DNA of 64,000 nucleotides from Phoronis australis (taxonomy: Eukaryota > Phoronida > Phoronidae), in the NCBI GenBank assembly GCA_002633005.1, contig NMRA01000141.1:755938-819937 (forward strand), read 5' to 3'. This document shows, piece after piece, positions 11,961 to 25,000 of this stretch. The notes beneath the pieces were generated by a model that was given only the letters and a program-made list of their open reading frames with translations, was not told the origin of the DNA and did not search any database. How positions within the stretch are numbered: the stretch's first letter is position 1; each line of letters begins with the position of its first letter. The position numbers and the translations under genes were made by a program.

Positions 11961-12158
11961 ATGTTTTACAATATTTCTTCAAACTTTTCAATAGAATTTA
12001 ACAAATTAATTAAGATAACAAATCGTCGACAACATGACAACAGGTTGGAAACTGAGGATATACTTGCAATGCCTGAACTTGATCCAAGGTTGTCATTTCA
12101 TCCGAGTGTACATCAACAGAATTCAGAGAGATTACAAGATCAACTAAACCTGGCGTGA
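11961..12158 (+). other. Unrecognised short open frame beside MITE
   Basis: An open frame of 65 codons whose second half (LETEDILAMPELDPRLSF) has a composition more like real protein than most random frames here. No start or splice context and no family recognised. It could be a remnant of an old insertion; weak call. Confidence 0.15.
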
Positions 12159-12159
12159 G

Positions 12160-12285
12160 TTCACCTACGCTAGGACCTAGCTAAAATCTAGCTAAAGTCA
12201 CATGTTCTCACTTAAAATACACGGCAATATCTCACGTAATCTCGCGAAGTCTTGCTTTTTAGCGAGATCATAGCGTTACTGAACG
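12160..12285 (-). mobile_element. Short TIR element (MITE), copy 2, inverted
   Basis: Reverse-complement relative of the copy at 8839-8979 across almost its whole length, including the gcgaagtcttgc block and the gggaggctg outside the end. The pair brackets the THAP/P2X7-tail element, so together they could be either two independent insertions or the ends of a larger composite. Confidence 0.72.
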
Positions 12286-12623
12286 GGAGGCTGATGTCAG
12301 AAGAACATTGCAAAAGTGGTGCCTATGTACACAGACCTTTAAAAGCATAGTCTAGTCTAGTCTATGTTATCGTCGTGACGCCAGGCATGAGTTCCGTAAA
12401 CACAAGACACTACTCGCGAGTAAATCTGAAGTTGTCACGTTGCTGTCTTGTAATGCTTGACGATATCTAGAGAATACTTTCGTGTTCGCGAGTTACTTGC
12501 GTCCACGGAACACAGACTACGGAGAACGGCACAAGACGGGGAGGATTAGTTCGGAAATGGATATATTTCATCTCCATAATGGAGAGAGGGGAGATTTATA
12601 TACTGCGCTGCTATGTAGCGTCT

Positions 12624-13027
12624 CTAGTAAAGTTCTACAATTGTTATTCTGCTGGTGCCATGAGCGGCAGCTAGCGGCTCGTGTAAGTCCACGTTGATGG
12701 GACATTCCTTAGCGGGGTGATCGGCGTCACAGTGTGCACACTGGTGAAGAAATTGACACGGCGAATTTGTGCAGCTGGTGCTGTTGAACTTCCAGCAGAC
12801 GCCTTTATCCTTTCGGTGTGTGCTTAGCAACGAGCTCTCGTGAAAAAGGTGGCTTTTAATGTTACGTGCAGGGTTATGCTGCAATGAGGTAATCGTCTGC
12901 TTCCTTTTTAGGTACTTGAACACCATCACAGCTGCACTAATCCCTCCTATGATGAGCAGCGACGTACAACAACTTATTCCAGCAATGATTCCAACTGGGA
13001 ACGAGGCACCCACCTTTTGGGGCGCTT
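12624..13027 (-). CDS. Membrane helix and CCCH/zinc-knuckle tail exon
   Basis: Last exon of the CUB-SRCR gene. After the helix and the basic KYLKRK, the tail carries C-x7-C-x4-C-x3-H followed at once by C-x2-C-x3-H-x4-C (KGVCWKF...FLHQCAHC...HPAKECP). This spacing is what I associate with zinc fingers of retroelement proteins in aquatic animals, not with receptor tails. The reading frame runs unbroken from helix to stop TAG 12624-12626, so the module is part of the predicted protein. It may be an exapted insertion or a recent one that replaced the original tail. Confidence 0.7.
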
Positions 13028-16000
13028 CTGTACGTAGACAAATAAAAAGAATGTCTATAATTGGTAACAGGGCTTTTTCAAGCAGGTCTCATGAACGCCA
13101 AACTATTTTCCGCACTCTTAAAGTTTCAGCAATAACTTCTCGTATTTAGTTATAGTCTCTAGATGACCAAGGGAGGTCAAAGTTGGCTTACAAAGAATAA
13201 ACGTCTGTGATCGTTTCAAAAAATGTCTCCTTTTGGTGTTATATAAGAGTGTTGGACGTCACCTGTTCGAATTAAAGAGCGGGACTAGACGTATTGCGCG
13301 GCAATACGAGAAGTTATTGCGAAACCTTAAAGGAGAATGCAACCCCAAAGCAACCTATTTTATATCAATTTAGATCGAGTTGTTCCACTCGATAACAGTA
13401 AGTTCAATTGTTTTACCTAACACATGACGGCAGACGGAGGTGTTGAAATTAACCAATGACGTAATCGGTTCGAATGTAGTCTGCTCAGCCGTTCACAACA
13501 CGCTTACTGGTGTCAATTTATCGCATGCATCGTTTTACACCAATAAATCATCAAATTTCAATATAAAAAACCCTTACAAATACATCGAGTTCCTGAACAA
13601 AAGTGTTGTTTCATTTCACTGTTACGGATTTATAGGTATTTGAACATACATGTACGGTAGCCTACAGAGTTCGATCAAGGAGTGTAGATTCCTAAGTTCG
13701 GTTGGCCAATTTATCATTGTAATAGCATTGTGATTTGTACTGGAACTACACTTACCTTATATGGCACAATTAGTTAGAATGGTTTATTATATAAGTCTTG
13801 CCAAACTGTTCTATGAAATGTGACTCATATGCATGTGGTCTTGTGTATTGCAAAAACATGTTGTTGTACAGTAGTTAGTCAGTCCGCAATAAAGTAGTGT
13901 TCAAGTAAAGACGTCTTCTTCACTCTTCTATCCACAAGCGATTACAATCATGGTCGATCGCGGGAGTTTTGGTCTGTTTGGTGATAACTTCTTCGAATCA
14001 TTCTTCCGTGAAATACAAACATGAAAGATAGCTGGGTGTTGTACTTTTAGACTTGCGATTTTTTTCAGTTCTAAACACACAAAAAGCTTGTTATCCCAGC
14101 CAGTGCCTCGGAACCCGATCAGGCCCGTGCGGTCGCCGGGACTGGACACCACGAACACAAACCAGCTTAAATTGGAAACTAAACCTCCAGTCACGAAAAG
14201 ATTATACTAGTGAGCCAAAGAAACAATGTATACGTAATTATTTTGGTGAATTTGCCACGAAACTGCAAATCTACTTACTTGTCGGGGGCCGCGACGTCAA
14301 GTTGCCCTTTTGCAGAATCGTCAGGGCAAAAGTTGTACAGTAACAATGATGTGAATAATGTATATCTAAATAAAGATTCCCCCAACATGTCATCATAGCA
14401 TATAAAAAATAAAATGACAACCCAAACCAGTGTTATCTGTTTTCTGGCGGCATACCATTCTTATGCGACAGGATACCACCGGTTAAACACTTCTCGTGTG
14501 AAGCTTACTTACCAAATGGAACCAGATATCCGCAATCAAAAATCAACATGTCAGACAAAATGGCGGATGAAATGGTACTGGTACATATTAGACAGTTTCT
14601 TTTTATATTTGCATTGAAAATGTTAATATTTTTGTGTTATGTGAGTTAGAAAAGTGCAAGCAACTGAGGGTTACAGGAGGCTGGTTGGAGAAAGAAAACC
14701 AAATTGGGTGATATAATGGTCGTCAGTTCATACTAGAGACACAAATTTAGTACATGTAGGTACTCTGTACTATTTGTGACTTTGAGACAGATCGACTTTA
14801 CAGACAAAATGAACGCAGTTGTTTCATGACTAATTTGGTTTAGCATCGAGATGATGGCCGATTTTAACCTTTGGATAGATTGACGTGACGTGTTTTCAAA
14901 GAAAGCTTTGCCATTTATATTTCAAGGAAATATGCTATTTGAGATTTTAACAATATCATTTGGGAAAAATAAACGTACTTTTGTTGAACTATTGATGTAG
15001 TACTACATTGGCCAACTCTAAATTACGCTCAGCAAGAGGTGGCTCTGCTCACTTTTCTTGGCAGTAATCCCGAAAGACTTATCAAAGTGATTGAGTGTAT
15101 TGGACACATCGCGTCTGGTACCATCTGCCTTTAAGAGGTTCGTGACATAGTGTATGTACCAAAGAATGTGATTCACATGGTGAATGGAAAGGGCATTTCT
15201 GTTGGTAGATGGCGCACCGAATGCCCTAATAACAGCCACAATGGTCAACACAGTTGTACAAGTGTTGACGCCATTGTATCACAACAAGATTCCTACACAT
15301 CTGATTCAGAATTTGCAGTTACTCTGAATGGTTCTGAAAGAGAGACAATGGCAAACTCTTCAGAAGAATCAATGGCCGCTAGATAGGATGATGACGTAAA
15401 ATTCACATTTAGCTCCTAATAACTCTTTCCTCGAAGCATGCCCAGTTGATCCCGTTTTCTTGACCTAGGTCATCAATCCCAAGATGTGGTCATATCGCAG
15501 CTAATTTCCATTCATTACAAAAAATTAACTTAGGAGGATAGCAAGATTTATAATAGATTTTAGACATTGAAAACGATCTTAGTGGAATCAAGGACTGTTG
15601 CACAATAGGAGAGTTCACTTGTGAGTTCGCTGTTATCGCTACTACTAGCGCCACCAAGTGGTGAATAAGCAACGGTCAAGTAGGAAGCGCGAGGACAATG
15701 GGGAAGGGCGCATTTTGCAGTGCGAGAAGTTGCACTAATTCATCCACGAAAACCCCAGACGTGTCATTTTTTACGTTTCCTAAGGATCCAGAAAGCCAAG
15801 GATTATTTGCTATTCAATTATATGATACATTTCCTTTCATTTTGTATGTTCTGTTCACAGTTGGAAGACAAGTCGATGGCAGTACCGGTGCCGCTGTCGT
15901 CTGCAGTGCAGGCTACTGCACAGGCTGCGCTCTGCCTTCTGTATATACTTTGCTGTCAATGTACGTCTGCTAAAATTATATTTGAGGGAGCATCAGAATG

Positions 16001-19000
16001 GAATACAGTGTTGCGGTAGTGATGAATTGTCTTGCTTTCTTCCTCCGAATGTTACACCTACAGCACAAACCAATTGTGTGCACTAGAACTGGCAGCAGCC
16101 TGGCGTATTCAATAGGGAACACATTTAAAATTGTTGGGTGGACACGAAACGCGCAGTGAGCTGGGAGCACTTTGTAATGAAAAGTTGGAAAACACCAGGG
16201 ATGGTACCGGGGCATGATGACCACCAGTCATTACAAGAAAAAGTCCTTTTGGTCATGCTCAAAACGAGGGCCAAATCTTATCACCACCTCAGCACATGCT
16301 GTCAATGGTCAGGGGACCAATCAAAATCTGTGACGAATGGGAGGAGCTCAACACTCATGTGACGTACAACATTGGTTTTTACCTGTTTAGCATTCCTCCC
16401 ATGTACCTCCTCCTGGGAGGGGGTCAACACCCATTTTGCGCTCACCTGGTTTGAACTCCTCCCTTGTACCTGTTTGCAGACACCTGGGGGCAACTCCCCT
16501 CTGAACCCCCAGAAGCAATCACTATTATGTTTTCCACGGAGGTATGAAATGTTATGAGGAACGGTAATTTGCCTTATCCTAAGAACTCAAACAATGTAAC
16601 AAAGCCATGAATGCTTTTGAAGTGAGCTTCAAGAGAATGAAAGCAAAACACTTCAATATTGGTTTAAACACACATTTTCATTTTCATTCGATTATAAGTG
16701 GGTGATAGTTTACTTAGTTTGCCTATTTTCAATCACACAGTAATATTATTGCACGTCGAACGTCATTAAAGTATGAATTTATCAGTGTTTACATGGTTCG
16801 GATTGCGCCACTAAATTAGTGTTGCTTATTCACCATTTGAGGCGCTAGTTTTTCGACCAATAACCATTGCGGCAAATGGCAAGGAGGCGGAGTGAACTCT
16901 CCTATTCTTCGTATGTGCCTACTCCTTGGTGGAATTCGCGCAAGTTTTGGTTGTTCCGATCAACGCGTTAAGGATTTCCCTAGTTATAGTTCATGGCGAG
17001 ATTGATAGCATACCCGCCAATGTGTTATGCAATGGATCCCATGCAATTTTCGAACATTATATGAGTAAAAATTCCCACGCCTGATCTATACTGCCAAAAA
17101 GAACCAATTAAATAATCTGTTTTTCGAATTACCGGTCTTCTAAATCATTAGACAGATTTTAAGGAAGAATCACGGGAGACAACTTCCAAAAACAAGTAGT
17201 TTGTCCAGCTAACTTCCATATACACTGTATGTTGTCAGGGAAATGGGTCCAGAGATTCTGAACGCATATAACCTACGAACAGTGCAGCCATTTTGACGGC
17301 GAGCAGCTTTCTTTTCACTGCTTTTCTCTTCTTTGAACGATACATTATACTATTGTGACAATCCCCGAAATTGAGTCAATTTCCGTTCCTTACACTTACT
17401 CTTTTAAGGACTAACTTTTGAACTACATAAGTTTGTGTTACCTGAATTTCTCGGCGATGTTGTTTGAACTTCCGTAATGTTCTCTATTGGAGCATTTGTT
17501 GTTTGTTGAAGAGTCATGGATCGCTGTTTCGTCACCGTCATTGTTGTTGTTATTGAGGTTGTTGTCATTCTTATAGTTATTGTTGTTGTTGCTGCAGTTG
17601 TTGCTGCAGTTGTTGTTGCTGCAGTTGTTGATGCTGCAGTTGTTGTTTCTGCAGTTGTTGTTGCTGCAGTTGTTGTTGCTGCAGTTGTTGTTGTTGTTTT
17701 CATCGTAGTGGTTGTTGTTGGTGTAGTCGTAGTTGTCATTGCGGTTGGTTTGGATGGTGTCGTTGGTACCGGGTAACATGAGTTCGGTACATCGAAATCT
17801 GAAAAGTATCAATCTGCCTATATTTTATGCCACACGTGGTGCGGGCAATGGTGATGATGGTTTCAACGGTTACTCTTGTAACTGTTCAAAATATTCGAGC
17901 ATGGTTATAGAAGCGATAGCATCAACTGTTTTCCCACAGGTCTTTGCTGCGTCTGCTGAATTTCTAATACCGTGTTCAGATATGGAATTTTTATTGCAAG
18001 GCATATAGGGCGTCTGATCAGAAGGCAGGCCAGGAGCCTTCTTCCGAGAACAATAACGTGCAAAATGTTTTATTCTATACAATTCACCGTAGGCAGAATG
18101 AGCTTAACTGCAATCACGTCATTTTCACTTAGGCTTGTCACGGTAAGAAAACAGACCTGCGTTCTCAGTTAGCCCGGCCGGACGATGACAACCCATATAG
18201 GACGTTAGACATACGTAATTTTTCAGATTAGACGTTCGATATGCCTTCGGATCGGGTGGCATTCTATTCATGCTTTGTAAGATCAATTTCAGTGTTCACA
18301 TTTTGAAGACAATAGCCTGAGTACAGCTGCGTGAAAAAAGTTCATATAACGTCGCTGAGCAATGTAAGCTTATCTGAAGCCAGCTTTTAACTCATCAGTT
18401 CTATTTATGACCAACTAAGATACTTTACCAGGAGTACGACATATGATTCCAGCCGCTTGATTGTTCACGCATTCATGATTGTTCCACCCGTCGTGCCTAC
18501 AAAGTTCCAGCGATGCCTCACTTCCGGTGCATTCCACATTTTGAAGTCGGTGCTGTCCGTTGCCATCTCCGTAACAAGAATTAGGTAATGCGGCCAAGGC
18601 CCCTCTAGAAGTTTTGGAATAAAAATATATCAGACTAGACAGGTTATGGCGGATATTTTGATACCTCCTTGCGCAAAAATCATAAACATCTAGAGTTAAA
18701 CTCGCATAAACCTGACACGGATAAGTCGAATTTTCGCTTAGCTTGAACAAAGTAACGGAGCTCGTCAGCTGTTCTGGTTCTTGCATTCAGCTTTTCAAAT
18801 AATTCCAGTTTCACCTTATTCGTATAGAATCCCTCAGTTCAGTTACGCGAGGTCCGTCTTGTGCTCGTTTCACTTCGTACCTTTAAATGGCATAAATAAA
18901 ATGAACAAAGTTGAACAGAATTACACGAATGTATCTCAGATAACACTTCAACTGTTCATAAAAAATACTTCGATTTTCCTACGTAAATTTGTTCTGCCTT

Positions 19001-22000
19001 TGTTCTCGCAAAAATGTGCGAGGCCAGTGACCTTCGACCTCTCCGGCTGTCAAACCGCACAACCTTCAGATACCGCCAAACTCACAAGTTCATTTCTCCT
19101 GGCATGTCATCATAGAGTTTAGGCATGACGTACAACAACTCGACACTTTGGTAAAATTTACATGTACTACTAAGACGCTGCATAGATTGTCAGATTTTCA
19201 AAGAGAATGTGGCAATTCAGGAAAGTGAGTTTTTATAATGATGCCAACAAGTCAAGATCATTTGAATATTTTTGAGATCCTAATCTTAACCCTTCAATTG
19301 GTTAATTAGTCAAACGCTGAAAATAAGTTTAGGTTTACGCTTAAAATCAATGTAAGTAACTATTAACGCCAAGCTAGTTCTAGAAGACGGGATGGAAATA
19401 CAAATCCACCCGGCTGTCTACCAGAGCAACTCCGGCAGTTCCAGAAATGCTCAACGCGTCTTGCCTGACGATCCAGCGCTCAATTTGTTCTGCAGAAGTT
19501 TCTTCTAGCGTCTCTCCGCCTTCTTACATAAACTCACGGCTAGCGCTTGGCTTTTTACGCTGGCCTTAACTATAGGGGTCCGTTTCATGAAAAGTGACTT
19601 CAGACTTACCGGTATTATTTTTAGCCAAATTAGAAGCACGAAGTTGAAAAAACAACGCCAGAGTACACCAAAAACGACGTTTCGATATTAGGCAAAAATC
19701 ATCCTCGGTACAAGAGTGAAACAGAATAGATTAGAATTTGGTCTTACGCTCCCATTTCACAATTGGTGAAAAAACGATTAAGTCAAGAATTTATGAACGC
19801 ATCAGTCTAGAAATAATTTTTAAAAATTTTATCACTAACTAGTAGTTTTGCGTATATTCTCAGAGACATTGCACTTTTGCTCAAGAGAGATTTAAATTAT
19901 TTTCAGAAATATTTGTGTGGAGCGCAAGACCACATTTCTGATGACAGGGAAGCGTTCCGTAGACTTAAAAACCTCGTTAAAACGCAAGATCACCCAAGAT
20001 TTTGCGAGCACGCATTACAAGCGAAACGCGTGACAAATTTTACACTAGCTTCACTCGCACTATTACAGATCCACTCACCACTGCCGTTGACCATTTTAAC
20101 GTCGCCTTGCAACACAACCGCTCATGAGGTCACCGCCTCGATTTCAATTAACTTTGACCGCAAACCTTCGTTAGGAATTGATGGTTGATGAACAATTCAC
20201 AAATACATGCCAAATTTAGCTGTTTTGCCAATAACTTCAAACAGTCAATTTACCTCAAAATAACCCCAAAATGTGTTTCCGACATAAAACCGATTGTCAT
20301 GATTGTTTCCTTTTAAGAAAAAGTGACAAATGTACTTATTAAAACATGACCTAGTTTTAGCAGGAACATGCAGCAGGCGTGTGTCAAATCGACAAAGAGG
20401 ACGTCAAGTTGAGACCCATGTTAATTATCTTTTGCTATAGGCTCTTTCAAGTATTCGATTCCACAGATGATTTCATCAGTTTATTTTTGTTGCAGTGTAG
20501 CGGTGTAACTTAGTTGTTTAGACAAAAAGGATCACAAATGTCTCTTCTCTGTCTTAGAGGACAAGTTGTAGTTTATGTTTAGTTGCAGCGCTACCCTATG
20601 CATTATACTCACGTGAATCCGAGTTGCTTACACACCACTGTCGCATCAGCAATGTCCCAGCCAGACTCACATACAATTCCCCATCCACCATGGTTCTCCT
20701 CAAATACCTCCACGCGACCGTCTGCCGGGGTATGGCCCTCGACAATGCGAACAATGATGGGCGGCCCTGAACGGGAATTAGAACTTTCTAGTTTCTTTGT
20801 AACGTATATGCGCGTGCTTAGACCCATATGGGCATTGTTTCGGATACAGGCCCATGGGCCTTAATCCTTGCGTATAAGGTATCATTCACTTGATTATCAT
20901 TACCGATAAGTTCTTGTCTTGGCTTTAATTACAAGAGTGAATAAAATTCTTAAAATAAAGAGATAAACAACAATAAAAAATCACAACAGGCACTGACATA
21001 AATATATAGAATGTTGAATAGGGAATACTTCAATAAATTATGTCAGGTTTCGAAAACGTAAGCTAATTGAAGAGAGCAACAAGCTTGAGCAAACAAATAT
21101 TTACGTATCATAGTCACTCAAGTACTTCAATGAACAGCATGAAACAGAAGGGATCACCTGACACGATTATGCTGTCTCCCAACAGCATTGTGAAGGTGGC
21201 ATCCTGGGAAAATTTCATGCAGATCGTGATTGATTCCTCACATGTCATGAGAGGTAAGCTCCCATAAGTAATAGTTTTTATATGCGCTAACTGCGAAGCG
21301 ATACCGAAGCTACAGTTTAGTTTACAATGAAACAACACGTGTAGATGAGATAAAAGGTCATATATATTATGACAAACTAAACTACTACAGATATCGGTAA
21401 TTACAAAAGTTATATAATATGTTGAACTGTAAAGGTGGGTGACAATCTGCCAATCTGCCTAGCAGCAATGAAGGTATACATAAATGGTGAATAGAAAGTT
21501 AAGTAATAATATGCGGAAGCATAACAGCAACACCGGGACAGCGACATGGAGAAGGTAAGGATAAACAGGGAAGTGATAAAAATTGGTTTGAGGGAGGGAG
21601 GGAAAGAGAAATTGAGTGAAAACCAAAATTTGGAGAGAATTGTGGACGATGGCCCAGTGTTGCGACGAGACAAAGAGATCACGTGGTACAATTAAACCAA
21701 TAATCGTAGAACAAAGAGGGTCACTGACCCGAGAATCCAAGCAATATGATAGTGAGGACGAAGCAGTATAGCGTACATAAAATAATTTAATATTTAAATA
21801 ATTTTTATATGCGCTAACTGCGAAGCGATACCGAAGCTAGTTTACAGTGAAACAACACGTGTAGCTTTTTATTGCCCATCTTTCCAGAGATTATTATTTT
21901 ATCTTTATGTTATTTGTACACTCATATTTCTGTACCTTATCAGTCATAATAAATGACCTTATATCGCCTACACACGGTCTCCTTTCTATCTCTGGAAACG

Positions 22001-25000
22001 GAGCTTGCGACGCACCTATTATTTTCGGGACATATTCCGAACTTAAAAGGTCATGTATATTATGACAAACTAAACTACTACAGATATCGGTTATTACAAA
22101 AGTTATATAAATAGTTTAAATAAAAGAAATTTATGACCCCATCTAGAAGACTCAGTGTACCCTTCGCCACTTTTATAGCGGTGTGAGTTATGGAATTATT
22201 GGAGACGAATTTGAGGATTTTGTCGTTGAACTGGAAAACTGAAGGAATTTGAAGAGGATCACTAATTGCTAAAGGTGGAAGAGTACAAGCTGCCACGGTT
22301 TCTTGGCACTCAATCAGCGACTCAAGAAAACGCTTCGGAATTTATTGCGGTTGGCCAATCCTGAATTTACGAATTCTAACATGGCGCATATACGCATTGC
22401 CTGTGAATTCAATTGCTCTTTCGGCAAGAATTCAGGATAGGTTGAGAGTAATGTTTTTAAATCCCAAAGCGCTTTAGCTTGGAATTCAACATTGACAACC
22501 AAACAGTGGGGAAAACCCCATAAAGTAAATCTACGTAGCAAGTATCGAGATGTGCAACCTTTGCTGAAATTTTGCTTTCAGAGTGTTCATTGTTAGTATG
22601 TCGTTACTACATGTTTTTGAGAACTAGAGACATGTAGGGGATAGATTTTTAGTCTGATAAGTGACTAGTAAAGTTTTGTTCCCTTTCAGATGGTGTCCAT
22701 CATCCAGAGCAGTTGACAGTTTGGTCATGACACTCAAAAAATAGTAAAATACTGCATGAGGCCTAATTTGTATAAGCAGAGTAACATGCCTCGATTTGAG
22801 TTAAAGAGTTAGTACTTTCCCAAAGGGTTAACACAACTGCATAAGGAATGATAAGTTTGGCTAGTTTTTGATAAATATTTTTGGACACCGCGTGAGTCTT
22901 CACGCCTTGTGAGTTTCACACCGTACGCCGGTATATGCTAACTCGTCAAATGGTATTCATAGTCCAACTTTTGACTTACGAGCCATTGGTCTGTCCTCTA
23001 TGACGTCATACTGCAGAATAAAGCCCGCCTCTGTGTCGCTGTCGTCACTGACAAACTTAAACACAACGGTCCCCGGGCCAAACCTGTACGGAGGGATGAG
23101 TGTATAATCGTCACACCACCTGGCGGTAAGAACATGTCATCGTTATGATCATCATCGCTTTCCTTACTATTTTTCAGCACATTTTGATAACCAGTTTTCT
23201 CTACTGAATAACAGGGCATCAAACCAAATCCGGGACTCTTGTAAGAGTCTAGTGCTCTCTCTTGAGAAGTGATGTCCACTTTTTTATTCTGTATTATCAC
23301 CTGCATGGTTATATTGTGTTTCTTGCTATGCAATGACATGGTTATACGGTGGGCACTCGTGTGGAGGAGGGGATGGGGGTGGGGGTGGGGGTGGGGGAGG
23401 GAAGGAGGGAGGGAGGGAGGGAAGGAGGGAGGGAGGGAGAAAGAGAGAGAGATGTGAAGAACCACAGGCATCCCTATAATTAACAGTCATGCCAAGATTA
23501 AAAAAACGACGATTGCAAACCATGACTTTTAAAATGTAAGCCAATTTTCATTCCGAGTACTTACCTTGCGCTTAACGCACCGTTGACCTCAACATACAAA
23601 TGGTCGTAGCTGCAAGAGTCGCCTTCTAAAGCAAACCTGGCGTCAGACCAAACGCGTAAAAGATAACCGTTTTGAATTTGAAAGCTCCACCGACACGTTA
23701 TGAAAGTTGGGTACGACTGCGGATAATCCGGTGATGTAAAGTGGCCTGAACTGGACGGCTGTAGAATACCAAAGTCCTTGGAGCAGTCCTGTTGTCCATC
23801 TGAAACGACGAGCAGGTCATCGTCCAATACATACGGCGTCTGAAATGAGCTGCTTGTGAGAGGGCCAGTTTTCCCCTTCACAGCGTCATCGTTATCATCT
23901 TCATGAGAGTAATTTATAAATTATAGCTTCTAAAACTTACTCTAAAATAGTTCTCCCGGCGTTGCGGATCAGCCTGGCTCCTTGTACTGGGGCGTTGAGA
24001 TTCCAATCCCCAGTAGAAAGAGACAGACGGCTTAGCAACGTCGGGGAAACCATTTTACAGTAAGTTTCAGAAGTAACGACTTACAAGTTATTCTCATTTA
24101 GTAAATCACCTGGATGAATGATTATGTGTATCAACTAATCATTATCATCTCGATCGACTTTGTAACCAACATATTCATCTTCATCTTCATCACACCATCG
24201 TGACCGCCGACATCATCAGCACAACATTCGCTATCACCTTCATGATGATCATAATCGTTGTCGTCATCACCACTGTCATCGTTACAACCATCTTCGCTAT
24301 CATCACTATTATCGACATCTTTTTGATTTCCATCTCAGTCATCATCCACGCCATGAAAGTCCATATCGAGATTGCAGTGTGGCAACACCTATCGATTTTC
24401 AGACAATTCAACCACGGTAGGACCTCCTAGTGACAATTTTGGTCTGGATAAGGGGCTTTAAGTACTTTGTATACATTTCTCTACATAACCTACCGTTGTA
24501 ATTGCCCGGGTTACGCTTCCTCGGATGGAACCTGTCAGTATTCCCATACTGCCAACGTTTTTTCCATGCCCATCTTGCAGTCTTCATTAGTTCTTCTACT
24601 TAAGCCATAATAAATGACATTATTCGCAATCCTTATCTTGTTTTACTTTGCAACATAGCTCGTCGCGTACCCCGGGGAATATAGATTATGATAAAAGTAC
24701 TTGAGTTTTGGATGAAGAACATTTCTGGATAATAACTAAACAACAAGTGGACGGATTTCAATGAAACTTGACACAGATGTATGTGACGGCAATGCGCAAG
24801 CACCAGGCCATTTTGTTCGGTTTTCCTGTTTTCCATTTGTCTGCTCGATATATTAAAAAACCTTGTCATGCTTTGATGAAATCTGTTCAGTGGTATAGGG
24901 CATCATTAGGGCGGTGCATGCCTCTTTTCGATCTACTCCTCCCGGGGTCAGAGAGCGAGGCTTCTCAGTTTTTTTGTAGGAGCATTCCGGATGAGATCTA

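Noticed and set aside
14276-14332. Extra small exon of the receptor gene on minus (before GTAAGTAG)
   Set aside because: The donor is good but no acceptor gives a phase compatible with the neighbouring phase-1 exons.
17404-17812. Asn-rich frame on minus and Val-rich frame on plus over the triplet repeat
   Set aside because: By-products of reading the same triplet array in other frames; only the Thr/Ala frame matches exon phases on both sides.
24190-24430. Ile/Met/Thr-rich open frames
   Set aside because: Produced by a degenerate ATC microsatellite in an intron.
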